Origin: Rotaria socialis
Taxonomy: Eukaryota > Rotifera > Eurotatoria > Philodinida > Philodinidae
Reading direction: 5' to 3'
Length of the DNA: 64,000 nt
NCBI GenBank assembly: GCA_905331475.1
Contig: CAJNYU010001726.1
Location: 436,637-500,636, forward strand
Shown here: positions 25,639 through 39,100 of the stretch, one piece after another
Position numbering within the stretch: position 1 is the stretch's first letter
Layout: the number at the start of each line of letters is the position of its first letter
Translations under genes and position numbers: made by a program
Notes under the pieces: model-generated
What the model was told of the DNA's origin: nothing
Databases searched by the model: none
What the model saw: the letters and a program-made list of their open reading frames with translations, nothing else

Positions 25639-28600
25639 GTCTTCGCCTCTTTTGAATGTCATAATGCAAAAGAGATACATGAACATGTCATGCACATGAG
25701 ACATCTTACAATTACCATTGAATCCTCACTATAATTTAGTCTTATTCATCTCTCTTGTTTTTTTTGTACATATTCATTTCTATATTCTATTGAGAACAAA
25801 CAAAAGCGGATGAGATGAAACGTTGTATAAGGAAATAAATCAGTTACTTGTTAGAATGCCTGACAAATTTGATCATCTTCTGCTTGTTGAATGACATTTG
25901 ATATGCCTCGTTGGTCTGTCTGGTCATTTCTTTTTCTTTCATTATATCCCCCCTCATCAGGTTAGAAGCTTAGGTAAATAAGCCTTGAACTTCCTTTGAA
26001 TTCAAATGGACTTAAGGGACAAGGCAGATCTATGTGCATGTATATACATACCTAGTAGTATCATGATGATGCAATCCTATAGCAACTAAAAGCAATGACG
26101 GCTAACCGAATCTCAATTGACACTTCGACGATGAGAAGAATAAAACGAAGAAGAACGAGAAGAAAAGATGAGAAAGAAACGTTGCTGTGCAGGTATGTAC
26201 ATTGGTTCGTACTAGAGAAATATGAAATTTTACCATATGTTTTAGAGCTCTTTTACTAACATATATGTATAATATTTGCACAAATTATACTACTTTTCTT
26301 TTTCTTTTTTTCTTCTTTTATCAATACACAAAAGTCGGTTGCTTGCCGTCCTCGAGAAATAAGATCCGACCCTTAGCGGTGTTAGCAATCCCTATTGCCA
26401 ATCTCCTTTTTTTTAATCATGCATGTATTCGTATGTACACATATACATAATAATCACCAGTTTTTGACAGATAATCATCAAAGGATATAATAGGCAAAAC
26501 GTAAAACACACATGTACACTTGAATATACGTATATAACTATTGAGCGAATTTCTATAGTTCAATAGATTTGTTCATAGTGTATTCATAGGCTTGTTATCA
26601 TTCTTGTATTTATATATATATATATATATATATTTGCCCAACATTATTTCACACTTAGCTTAATATAATCGAAAGTAGTCGATTATTTTCTGTGATTCGT
26701 AGTTACATGTTATGCGTACTATTGTGTCATCTTGTTGCTTCCAGGTACAGTATATCATTTTCTTCACAAATTGGCTTTGCCTTTCTCTTTAACTCTCATT
26801 TTCTTTTTGATAAATAGTAGTCGAGCGAGTCTGATGGCCAAGCTGTTTCACCTGTTGGCGGTACATTTATAGCAAGTTTGATCTTTCGTATAAATTGATG
26901 CATCGTTATTTATATTCTCAGAGGAAAAAAGAAAGTCGTTGATTTAATTACACCTTCAGATTGAGCAACAGATTTTTCTATTGGTATACATGTATACATA
27001 TCCTACTTGTCGAATTGGCTCATTAGATAGATAGTTATATCAATTTGAGATAAATTACGAACACCATTTTTTTATATAGAATGTGATGTAATTTTGAAAG
27101 CGCTTACCGACTGACATAAATTGAATCTATATCCATCGCATGTTTAACTATACTCTTTTGAAGATAACCACCTTCATGTATCTTTGTGTGTGTATGTCTG
27201 TGTATATGAAAAAGAAGAAAGAGTTGTTCATGCGAAACACATTATTGAGCGGTGAACTGTGTATTTGTAAGATAGGTGTAGAGCGCCTGAAGTACGCGAG
27301 AGTAGAAGATTGATCATAATCGATATATGTAGATATGATGATGATGATAATGATGACAACGAGACAAAAAAAAAGAGACAAATCGTTCACCTTCATATGA
27401 GTGATGAGAGAGTTTATAAAGGCATATATACAACCAATTACGTTTGCTCTACTTTTTTTTAAACATTTTACTCAATTCGTATAGCTAATAGTAGTTGTTG
27501 TCATTGTCTTATTTTATCGGACTAACATCGTCACGGAGTAGAGGTGACGACGGCTATACGAATAAAATTAAATGAAGCGTAGACAACGACAATATAATTA
27601 CGAGATCCAAATATAAATAGGGATAAGATCCAATTTGTGATTAATCAAAAAAGATTTTTGATTTTGATATTAAAAACAAAAACAACAAAAATGATGACGT
27701 CAGTGCTAATTTTCTATTAACTTTATGATGTGTGTTGCGTTTCATTATATATATATATCTATATATATATTTTTTTTTCTTCATATTTCTTTTAAAGTAA
27801 TCCAGTCGATGATCGTGCTTCTTCATCCGTATTTATTCATTGGCAAACAATACGCCTTTGCCGTGTGTATGTTTGCATAACACTTGTCAGGTCTCTTCAT
27901 CAGTTGCCGTTGCATACATAAACATCTAGCGATAGGTGACCGGACCATAGAGATTAATTGTTTCTGCGACTACAGTCAACTAAACGTGTTATATCAATCG
28001 TTTTCACTTACACTTTCTAATCGTTTGATCATCTGATCATTTTCTCAATCGTCCGAATTTGTCTTTGCGTATATTTGTTATTTTCAGCACATCCTTATGT
28101 TTCATGAGATGAATTGTTATTTGAAATTGATACGTGACAAAAGGCTATAATCATATTCTAGACGCGATGGGAAGCGAAATTTCTATTTCATATCCCACGC
28201 TATGTATTTCCGGATATGTATCAAGCATTAACCTCTCTCTCTCGTCTTCAACTAATCAACAATAGAACGCATCAACAGGCTAGTTTATTTCCTGCAATCT
28301 TCCTTACTTATGTCGTTTATATATATATATATAAATTATCCTTAGGCTGCACTATAGCAGATGTTAATTGAAAATAGTTAAGAGAATCCATTGACTCTCA
28401 CTTCGAATGATTCACGAAGAGTATATAAAATATGACTGCCGTGATATTCATCCGTTCCTTTTTTTTTTTAACTCAAAAAGAAGAATCGAATGAATAAAAG
28501 GTTTCAAGGCTAATCTTATTCTGAAGAGGATGGCACTATTGCACTTATGTGTATGTGTGCTCTCTTTCGCTGTCTTTCGATGGTAATTGGGTAGAAAGAG

Positions 28601-28658
28601 AGAAAATGGTGTTCTCTCTATATTCTTTCTACCGCTTATTGTACAGTTCTTTCGCTCG

Positions 28659-28678
28659 CTCTCTCTCTCTCTCTCTCT
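28659..28678. repeat. (CT)n microsatellite
   Basis: About ten CT units lie in pyrimidine-rich DNA upstream of the cadherin gene; the short open frames across it are artefacts of the repeat. Confidence 0.8.
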
Positions 28679-29645
28679 TGCTCTTACTCTTTCTTTTTTT
28701 CTTTCGACTCATTATATTTCAATTTTACGTCTAGATGTTCTGTCTTTTTCTCTTTTTCAATCATTATAGATTCGATTGAGCATGTTGATGACAAAGCTAA
28801 ACAGATTCGGCATTGAAAAGAAGTTTGTGATAGTTAAACGAATAACAATAGTACTTTAAACGTTGATCGATCAGCCATTCGAAGTTGACTGAACATTACA
28901 GTAAGTCATATTTATATCTTAATCGTGTTTTTTCCTTATTGAACCATAAATCTGTTTAAAGATATGATTAAAAATGATCTTGTTTGTAAAACCTTCTTTT
29001 TCTTAGTAAATCCTCATCTAACTTGGATTTTGGCATGCACACACACATATATATATATATATATTTATATATAGAGAAAGACAGAGACTTGTGTTTACAT
29101 AAATTACTTTACCGAAATTTATATTACATATTGTGCATACACACGTAGACACACTCGAAAACGATGCAGTATATATTTACGGTGATGGTTGAAGTTAAAA
29201 AGATTGATTTTGGCTTTCTTTTACGCAGCCACTGATGGGAACGACGAAAGTCGCATCCTATAAGTAACCTGCATAAATATATGTGTGCGCGCGCGTAATC
29301 ACCTGAACATAACAGAAACAAAAGAAAGGCAGACTGAACTCGGCACGTTCAATTTTAAACAATAGAAAGAAGGTAAAATCGGTGGAAGTAATCAAAAGAA
29401 AGATTTTTCACACATATACATCTATAGTTTGACCATTACACTTTATTATAGTATATAGTCAAGTCAAAATGTCGCCTACTACTACAGAAATGAAACATTG
29501 ACTATTTTTATATTTGAGTAATTTCATGAACATGAAAAACACAAATTTCTTTTGTGAACTTTTCTATCGACAATATGTATATTTTATTTATTTTTTCATT
29601 AAGATTGACTGCTATTGTGATTGATGGTCATCCATCTTTTGGTCG

Positions 29646-32600
29646 ATGAGTACCCTCATCATCAACGAAATCAGCCTCGTGCTGTTACTATTAATGGCCA
29701 TTACAACGCGTGCACAAGGTATAGTCTTTCTTGTACTTAGACATGGTCTACTTTTAAGTGTCGTGAGTGAACGGTCACCGTATGTGTTGATGTTGCCGGC
29801 CTGAGAGTTCAACTAATTAGTATTCATTGATTATTGTTAGATTCAATAGAGAAAAGAAAAAGAAAGACGACGAGAGTCAAAAACACTGATATGTCAACAA
29901 ATAGACAGAATATAGAGACTAATGGAAACTAGAAAAAAAAAATGATTGATGGAATATGTTAAACTTATTTTCAATTCTTTACAACAGATATTTGACAATA
30001 ATATCAAATGAACCGCTTTAATACTTTAATCAAATTGATAAACACGTTCGTTGCTTATCAGACAGATAGATGTTGAAGATGAGAATTTTAATTTACACAA
30101 GAAAAGAAAAGAAAAAGACTTCATTAAAAATAAAATTATTAAAATTTTTTTCTCTAGGTCAACCATGTACACTTCAATTTTTGCCTGCACTCCAAATTAT
30201 AACAATGCTCGAAAATACTCAACCCGGAAATCTTGTTGCACGCCTTCAAATAACTGGCACCTCATCGGAAATCTCAACTCGACTTATTTATAACAGTTCT
30301 GATGTAAAAACAAATGGAACCGATTATTTTATTCTAGATTTTACAGATCTTTATTTACAAAGTCGTAAGTTTCTGATTAATTAACAAATGAAATATTTCA
30401 GAAAAAAAACAACATCATATTTTCTCTAATAGCTCTTGATTATGAATGGTGGACATCAAATAATTATCCAAATCCTTTCCGTTTTATTGTTGAATGTACA
30501 GTTTTAGCTGATCAATCCATTCATGATATTGATTTTCAACTTGATCTTATTGATGTAAATGACAATCCACCAATATTTTCACAATCAATCTATTACATAA
30601 GTCTTCTTGAAACAACACCCATTAACACCATTATATCAACAGCTATTTCTGCACACGATCCTGATTCGGGCGTAGCCGGAACATTTTCCTATTATTTACA
30701 CAATAATTTATCCTCATATAATGTAAATAGCTCTTTTGAAAAGATAATTTATACATTTTTATTTATTTATAGTCTTATTTTCGATTGATAAGTCCAACCA
30801 ATGCAAGTCTTATTTTAGTTCAACCACTGGATTATAATACTATGTTATCAAACTTTAATGTAACACTAGTTGCACAAGTAAGCAAATACTTTAGTAGAAG
30901 CAATTATGAATTTATTTTCATTTCTTAGGATAATGGCACTCCATCACTTTCATCCCAAGCAATTATTTCAATACATTTAATTGATGTTGATAATTTAGAT
31001 CCAAAATTTAATATATCAACATCATATAATGCTAATATTTCGATTGATACAGGAGTTGTATGCTTCACATCAGCTCTATATATTTTTAATTATAATTTGT
31101 TTCTATTAGGGATCTGAAATCATACCAAATGAAGGTAGACTTTACGCCTATGATCAAGACATTGGAATTAATGCAACAATTATCTATTCTCTGTTAACAT
31201 CAAGTAAAAAAAAACGAATAGGATAAGCGAATATTTTCTTATGAATTTTTTCGAATTTAGATAATTATATATCAATCAATAGATATACAGGCTTTTTAAC
31301 TCTTTATTCAAAATTTCAGTCTATAACACAATTTGATTTATTAATTAAAGTAAAACAAACATAGACTTGTGTTCTAAAATAAATAAATTTTTTTAATCAT
31401 TTATCGACTAGGCTGAACAAGACAATAATCCTAATAGATCAGTAACAACTGTGTTACATATTAATATTTATGAATTAAATCTATATGCATCAAGATTTCT
31501 TGCACTACCTTATACAATGATTGGTTATACAACGAATAATATGGATCAAATACCAACATTTAATGGAACTGTTGATGATATGGACACGGTAAAGAAAAAT
31601 CATATATATATATATATATATACGTATATATAAATCGAATTTTCAATTTTTTTCTCTTTTTTAAGAATCCAAGATTGACTTATGGTTATTCATGTAATTC
31701 ATCATTAATTAATTTAGATATAATCAAAACTAGGTAATATCAAAAAGAATTAAAATTCATATTCATTGTGTGTGTGTTCTTTTTAATAGTCCTCGTCAAT
31801 TTCGAATTCAACCAAATAATTTTTTAAATCTTCCGAAATGCCATCCTTGCATATGTTCTCTTAAGGTATCGGATGGACGATATGTAAGCTATTTAAAAAT
31901 TGATAGTTACTATAATAAATAATATATTCTTTTAGTCCGATGAAACAAATCTAAATGTTTATCATTATACACCGATATCATTTTTAATGAATTCTTATCT
32001 ATTCTCAGTTGATTATCCTCTTAATGATCCATCCATAATTATTGGTAGTATATCGGTAGGATATTTTTCGTGTGAAAATGAAATGTATTCATTTATATAT
32101 TTTCTTGTAGACTATTAAAGATGATCGTTGTCAAGTGCAATATTTTATACTAGATCAACACAATTCCTTATTTTCCATTTCTTCAACAGGTAATTTGACA
32201 TGGTTGAATACATCAAATCCACCAACACAAGAAGCGTATCAACTTCAAATTGTTGTGCAACAAATATGTTCATCATTAATAATGAATATTTCAACAGATA
32301 TTATTATTACAATTCGTAATTTTCCATCCCATATAATAGCATCATCTAGAAATACATCTCAAACGGATAATAGTACAACCTATGCTATCATAGCAAGTGT
32401 TAGTGCATTTATTCTTATTATAATTGCAATATTATTTATTATTATTTATTATAATATTCAACGTGCTAAACATCGTGTTCCACCATTTTTTAAAGCTCGA
32501 CAAAATTCAGCAGCTCATGGCTTATCATTTTTTAAATCCAAAAGTCCAATAAATGAATCGTCACCATATACATTAGGTGTACGTGATGATGATTCATCAC

Positions 32601-33241
32601 ATAGTAGTGATCAAACAACGTCATCACCAGTTAATAATCGTCTTCTATCTGGACATTACAAAGTTAGTGAACCACCAATAAGTACAACAATTGAAGAATT
32701 GCTATCAACATATGATAATCGATCAACAAGTAGTTCATCAAGTTCATCAGGTATATGTGATCAACCGGTATCGCCAAATATCGGTTCATTTCGTACAACT
32801 ATTCGTGAAGCAAATGATCATCAAACGTTGGATACAATAAATGAAGATATGCAATGGGTTAACAAACAACAGCATGAACAAAACCAAAAACGACGTTTAC
32901 ATGGTTTAAAAAATCAAATAATATCTGAAGATTCAATGGATATTATATCAGAATCTCATGAGGTACAAGATAAATTTAACAAAAACACTAACGCTTGTTT
33001 TGCTTGCTTTAATTCTAATCATTCTATTAATCATGTGTGTTCTCATTGTTATTTATTATTATCGAGCACGTCAACTCACTTATTATTATCTTCCTCTTCT
33101 TCCTCCTCCTCCTCAGGTTCGACAACCACTGTTGATGCTTGTCGACAACAAACAACAACAGCAACAACAGTTGAAGTAGGCTCCAACGGCTTTAGTTATT
33201 TTAATGCTCAATTCAGTCCTATTGCTGCTACTCGCTGCTAA
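29646..33241 (+). CDS. compact single-pass cadherin/protocadherin-like receptor
   Basis: Exons: 29646..29718, 30158..30364, 30433..30722, 30773..30877, 30929..31057, 31110..31203, 31261..31349, 31412..31588, 31666..31733, 31790..31883, 31936..32055, 32111..33241, in phase, 858 residues. Exon 1 is a signal peptide. The ectodomain holds about five cadherin-like repeats, with calcium motifs DVNDNPP, AHDPDSG and AYDQDIG in the first three; the later ones are degenerate and include a Cys cluster (KCHPCICS). One membrane helix (YAIIASVSAFILIIIAILFI, about 573-595) precedes a 260-residue tail rich in Ser/Gln/His. I see no classical beta-catenin-binding region, so it is protocadherin-like. The 3' end is uncertain: splicing GAA|GTAGGC at 33178 to TTGTTTCAG|TCATCA would substitute a terminal exon at 33416-33538. 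Confidence 0.85.
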
Positions 33242-33415
33242 ACTTAGTTATATTGGTGTTTGCTTGTTTGTTTGTTTGTTTTTTGTATTACTAATACATT
33301 ACATATATATATATACATACATAAATAGTGTGTTTCTTAATACTTGCTTGCATCTGATATGAAATGCATGAAAAAAATTAGAATATTCTTAATTCTGATA
33401 TATTTATTGTTTCAG

Positions 33416-33538
33416 TCATCAATCAGTGGTGCTGGAATTGACATTGGACCATCAACGTCAACATTATCACATCAGCAATCCCATGCAACAAACGTTCACA
33501 GTCGACATTTAAACGAGTATTTGACAGTGTTTGTATAA
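33416..33538 (+). CDS. possible alternative terminal exon of the cadherin gene
   Basis: The strong acceptor TTTATTGTTTCAG is followed by 40 codons and TAA. The peptide starts SSISGAGIDIGPSTS, ends EYLTVFV and uses A/T-ending codons like neighbouring genes. In phase 0 it can be joined to a donor GAA|GTAGGC at 33178/33179, replacing the last 20 residues of the default reading. The hydrophobic C-terminus (TVFV) would suit a PDZ-domain partner. It is unclear which form is used. Confidence 0.4.
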   Translation, partial: SSISGAGIDIGPSTSTLSHQQSHATNVHSRHLNEYLTVFV

Positions 33539-34926
33539 AAGAAATATCAACATGAAAATTGAAGTCAAGATTGTTTTCTTTTTATTTTCTATGATAATCG
33601 AGTTATGTGTTAAGTTTAATACGTGTTTTATTGCTTTCATTTTTTAAAACTTTTATTCAGTTTGTTTTATATTCTTATTTGGTTTATGATAGGTTAGTGA
33701 ACACGTAAATAATATGATAAAAAAATTCATGTAGAAATATAAAATTTTACTTGAACGACATGTTTAACATGCATAAGAAATTTTTAGGTATTCAACAAGC
33801 ATATATCATATGGAAATTTAACGATTCTAAACAAGTTTTTTGAATTATGAAAACTTATTTATTTTACTCTGCTAAAAAAAAAGAATCCATTCTATCTCAT
33901 TTCCTTATTGAAATCCTATCGAAGCCTGTAGGAATATCAAGTGTAGTTTACTTTTTTTATTATCACTTTTAACATGATTGCAAATAATCAATTTCATGCG
34001 ATGCCTAACTACTTGGTGGTTATAAAACTGTATAGTTATAGCTAATATTAATCTTCCTGTTGAATATTTATCAGCACTCGAAATCTTTTCTTTGAGATAA
34101 CTTTGAATGACTAAATGTATTTGTTTTACAATATAATTCCTTAAACGATCTAATTGTTTACGAAGGCATTAATATTTTTGGCACGGTGAGACAGTAACCA
34201 TCATGGAGAGTTTTATAAATTTAAATAGATTCGCAGAAAATTCAGATTAATATTTCTAGTGGAAACTAATCATATTTTTAATATCGCACAGTTTGAACCA
34301 AGAATGAATTTTCATTTTCTACTCTCGTTCTATATAAGTGGATATTCATTTATACGAATTAAACAATATTTTGAATCTTTTTCTTTTTAATTGAACACTT
34401 TCCCGTTTTCTTTTTATTTAAAACACAAATGAAAAACAAATTAAACAATGCATAAAGAGAGAAAAATAAATAATTTAATGTTTGCCTTTCGTTTCTTATG
34501 TGATATTTTGTGCATCCATTTCTCTATTAGTGGTGTACAACAATAAAAGATTCGAACCAATTGATATTTACTTTACACTTAGTATTAAAAATGATATTTC
34601 CATGTGGGTATTATCTAGTCTGTAAACAGTATTATTAATTAATTCAGTCATTCGCTAACGATCACAATCATAGATAGCAATCAATCAATTTCACTATTGA
34701 ATCCCAAATCTAGTTGAACTTTAATTTATAATGTGCTTATTGCTTTAAATCAGAATTCCGATCAATATATTATGTCAAAATGCAATATTTATCGGGTAGC
34801 TCAATCTGATTCACAAGCTATCGAATGCTGATTATCTCGAAGAATGCTGATAGAAGCTTCGTCGATTACCTCGAATTGCAATTGCTTAGTTACTAGTAAA
34901 CTTATATTAATTCGATATTAGATTTT

Positions 34927-35094
34927 ACCGAGGGAGCAACAGTGGACTTGAATTCGAGAAGTACGCCAAAGTACATACTTGAAGTAGCTGAAGTAACTTC
35001 AAGTCGATTTCAAGTTGAAAACTACTCTAAAATGCACCGATTGAAGTAGTTCAAAGTAACTTCAAGTTCAAAAGTCTACTGCTGTCTCCTTGGT
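34927..35094. mobile_element. small TIR element (MITE-like)
   Basis: The left end, TACCGAGGGAGCAACAGTG, is inverted-repeated with gaps at the right end, where the complement reads TACCAAGGAGACAGCAGTA; both ends finish in TA. The interior is made of repeated GAAGTA/TTCAAG words that pair with each other, so the whole 168 bp can fold. It has no coding capacity, and the superfamily is unknown. Confidence 0.5.
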
Positions 35095-35250
35095 ATGATG
35101 GCTCTTCTGTTATGTTATATTCTCTGAATAAATTCTTTTTGTACGATTTCTAACGAATTCATACCTTCTAAACTATGGCTTTTGTTTGATGGCTAGCGAT
35201 CACATCTATAGTTGTTTTCATTATCGTAAACATTCTTCTTCTCTCTTTCG

Positions 35251-35274
35251 CTCTCTCTCTCTCTCTCTCTCTCT
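35251..35274. repeat. (CT)n microsatellite
   Basis: Twelve CT units, followed by a TATATATATG tract, lie in the intergenic region before the first catenin gene. Confidence 0.85.
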
Positions 35275-36153
35275 ATGTATATATATATGTATATGTATGT
35301 CACTGCCTAAATCCGATTTCTATCATTTATACTTTAAATTTCTATTCATTACTCAATGATTTCATCCATATAGTTTTGAGCTAAAAATCAATATGCTATC
35401 GAGATTATACTAAATCTGATAATAAATTTCATCTCAGTCTAAGTATGAATGTTTCATAGATGAATATCTTTTCAATCAGGTATCGTCAATGTTTTCATTA
35501 CAACAGTTAAAAACCATTATTTTCTCTTTCACCGTGTTTATACTGCAACAAAATTTTGTAAAATTCTACTTGTTCAGATGTTTTTACCAATATGCTATGC
35601 CGTTATATCTCATATGATTTATTTGGCTTATCTATTATACTATTCATAACTTTTCGAAAAATTCATCTTTATTGATGACAGTATACTAGACAACGAATAT
35701 CATTTTAAATGTAATATATTAATCCTCATGAATGAGTGCTGTTGTGTCATGAAGTAATATTCTAAGGATACTGATACATTATTTTATTTCGGAAATGGCT
35801 TCTATTTCGAAAGCAATATTTCATTTTAGACATTTCTAGTGACAAATTTATACAGTCATATCAGATAGGACTAAATAGATGGGCGCCATCTATTGTGACA
35901 ATAGTTATATTTTTGACATCGATAAAAATATTGTTGTCAAATCATTTTTTTTCCAGTTAAATAATAAAGAATTCAATTTTTTTTCATTGAATAATTCAAT
36001 TTTTTTTGTCCGTTCTGTTCTGTTTATTTATTTTACTCGTTCAATAAAGTTATCAAATAAACAATATGGCGAATAAATGTACAGTCTATTCAGTTCAATC
36101 ATTCCTTTGACTGCCATTTGATTGCTTGTTGCTTTTAAAGTTTTCTTGTTTTT

Positions 36154-39100
36154 ATGGAATACGAATCATATCAAGTACAAAGCTCAATGAACGGATATAG
36201 TCATCGTGCTCACTCTCGCAATGGTGGTATGGATGAGTACATAATGCAAGAACATATAGATTCGATGAATGCTCAATTGAGTTCAACGCGTGCTCAACGT
36301 ATTCGGGCAGCTATCTTTCCTGAAACACTTGAGGATGGTGCACCAGATGGTGTATCTATGCCCATGCCGTCAACGCAATTTGTTAATGGTCAACCAACAG
36401 CCGTACAAAAACTATCCGAGCCATCTCAATTGTTAAAAAATGCAGTTATTGATATAATTAATTATAAAGAAGATGCTGAAATAACTGAGAGAGCCTTACC
36501 TGAATTAATCCGTTTACTGAATGATGATGATCCAATTGTAGCTGGACAAGCAGCTTTAGTGTTACATACATTAGCCAAAAAGGAAGCAAGTCGATTAGCA
36601 TTATCAACGCCACAAATGATTCAAGCATTACTTCAATCTATATCGAATCCACGTGCTAATGATGAAACACGTCGCGGTGTCGCAGGTGTTCTCCATTGTT
36701 TATCTCAACAAAAACAAGGTCTACTCCTTATGTATAAAGGAGGTGTTATTCCATTGCTTGTTCGACTTTTAGAGTAAATTTTTTTGTTTATCAAGTATCT
36801 TATATTTCATTAATTTTCTTTGTTTATAGTTCACCAATTGAATCTGTTGTTAACTATGCACTATCAACATTACATAATTTATTATTACATTTAGAACAAG
36901 CAAAATTAGAAATTCTTCGTTGTGGTGGTTGTCAAAAAATGGTTGGCTTATTAAATAGTTCTAATCCAAAATTTCTTGCTCTACTTACTGATTGTCTTCA
37001 TATGTTAGCATTTAATAATGAAGAAGTTAAGGTAAATAATCTAAAGTATATCCTATTCACAGTTGTTATTTATTTACTTTCATATTCATTCAGAATATCT
37101 TTCTTTTTTGTTTCGATGGTAAGTTTTGCATCGATGATAAAACAGCTTTACTTTTTGTTCGCGGTTATGCGTTTTGAGGCTAATTATTTCTTTAAAAATT
37201 TTCTAAACAGAAAAGGGTAATCTCAGAAAAAAATTGAAGTACACGATTTATTTAGATCATTATGGAATCAAGTAATGGCCCACAACAATTAATACGCATA
37301 TTAGAATTAACTGATTATGAAAAACTCTTATGGACAACCACGCGTCTTCTTCGTGTTTTATCTGTTAGTCCATCGATAAAATTAGTGATGATATCAAAAA
37401 ATTCAGTTCATATACTTGAAAAACAGTTATATCAACCAATAAGTTTACGTGTACAACAAAATTGTTTACAAATTCTTCGCAATTTATCTGATCAAGCTGT
37501 TAAATTAGTACGTAGAAGAATTTCTATTAAAAATTGAAAACAATTTTGTTATTCGTTGAATTTCTTTTTTGTAGGAAAATCTTGATTCACTTATTCAACT
37601 ACTTATTGAATTGTTACAAACAAATGATTTAATAACTGTTTCATGTGCAGTTGGTATTATATCAAATTTAACATGTAACAATCAATATAATAAAATGGCT
37701 GTAGTACAATCCAATGGTGTAAATGCACTTATTAATACTATAATCCAAGGCCATGATAAAGAAGAAATTTTAGAACCAGCTATATGTGCATTGAGACATA
37801 TCACATCTCGACATTCACATGCAAGTGAAGCTCAAGATGCTGTTCGAAATGTAAATGGTCTTTTACCGATTGTTGACTTACTTAATCCATCATTATATTC
37901 ATGGCCTATTATTAAATCAACAATAAGTCTATTACGAAATTTAGCATTATCGCCAAATAATCTACCAGTTTTGCGTGAAACAGGTTCAATACAAAAGCTA
38001 GCTCAATTACTTGTTCGAAGCCATCAAGAATTGCAAAGACAACAACCAAAAGTGGAATTAATTGATAATTATATACGTATGGATGATATACTTGAAGCAT
38101 GCGTTAGTGCACTACATATCATTGCCAAAGATCAACAAAATAGAGTTATTATTCGTGATCTTGATTGTATTCCATTGTTTGTTCGAGTAGGAAATTTTCG
38201 TTTTTCTATTGATAAATTGTATTCATGTATATATGTCTGTATTTAGCTGCTTTATCCACCATCAAGTGTACCAATTCAACGTGCAGCTGCAGGAGTTTTA
38301 TGTGAACTTGTTAATGATCGTCTATGCGCTGATATAATTGAACAACAAAATTGTACGCCAAAATTAACTGAGTTACTTAAATCAAACGATGAAGGCGTTG
38401 GTAAGTTATTTTCTTATGTTTTATAATTAATTTTTCTAAAACATTGTTATTTCGTCTACCTAGCTACCTATGCAGCAGCAATTTTATTTCGTTTGTCCGA
38501 TGATAAACCATATGATATGAAAAATCGTTTATCACAAGATGTTACTACAGCATTATATCGGGATGAACATCTAATGAATAATGTAAGCTGCTGTTTATTT
38601 TATTAAAAAAAAGAATATGAAATCGACAAAAAAATCACGCGCCAATTAAAGATCGAAGAAGTATATGATTAGTTATTTGTAACCTATAATACAGTACAAA
38701 TGACTAATCATTAGTAGCGAACAGATTATGATAGATTTTAGAAAAGATGAAGCGAAAGATTCGTAATTTTTCTATTGAAAAATGAAAGTCTATTTCCTCC
38801 TTGTTTTGAACTATACGGGATTCAAATATGAATGGTCAACATTAAATAAATGTTTCTAAATATCGTTTCGGAAATGTTCATGAACGCTAATTTCTATCGA
38901 GAAATAAAGTAAAATTCTTCGCGTCACCAATGACTAATCCTGCGATCGTCCTATTGTAAAGGAGAATGGCAGATTTTCAGTTCATTGTGAGGATAATTTT
39001 CGAAGAGGTTCGATAGACAAATTCTTCATATCGTTTATTTTCAGATCAGAAAATTTTGTATTGGTCTCTCATGTAAACACCCTAATGCATTTTTAGTTCA

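Larger units (their letters stand above)
25342..29645. other. gene-poor region with microsatellites
   Basis: About 4.3 kb between TRAPPC3 and the cadherin gene. It holds the TRAPPC3 3' UTR and many simple repeats: (TCA)n then (TTC)n at 25601-25638, (TA)n at 26611-26633, (AT)n near 27749-27773 and 28320-28333, (CT)n at 28659-28678 and (AT)n near 29046-29064. No coding segment is supported. Upstream control sequences of the cadherin gene probably lie here. Confidence 0.45.
33242..36153. other. region between cadherin and catenin genes
   Basis: About 2.9 kb. It contains a possible alternative last exon of the cadherin gene (33416-33538), a small TIR element (34927-35094), a (CT)n run at 35251-35274 and the promoter region of the first catenin. 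No independent gene is recognised. Confidence 0.45.

Noticed and set aside
28549..28769. Overlapping plus-strand frames rich in Leu/Ser
   Set aside because: They are generated by the (CT)n microsatellite at 28659-28678.
25342..29645. Search for tRNA, snRNA or spliced-leader RNA genes in the gene-poor regions
   Set aside because: No A/B-box arrangement, cloverleaf-compatible stretch or Sm-site/leader arrangement was convincing by eye. A covariance-model scan would be decisive.
32958..33179. Separate small membrane-protein gene
   Set aside because: Its hydrophobic core comes from T-rich DNA in the +3 frame of the cadherin tail. Codon use is better in the cadherin frame, and no promoter or independent exon structure is evident. 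The splicing possibility is kept as a finding instead.
29646..33241. Classical (catenin-binding) cadherin partner for the adjacent beta-catenins
   Set aside because: The cytoplasmic tail shows no recognisable beta-catenin-binding motif. Neighbourhood alone does not support a functional pairing.
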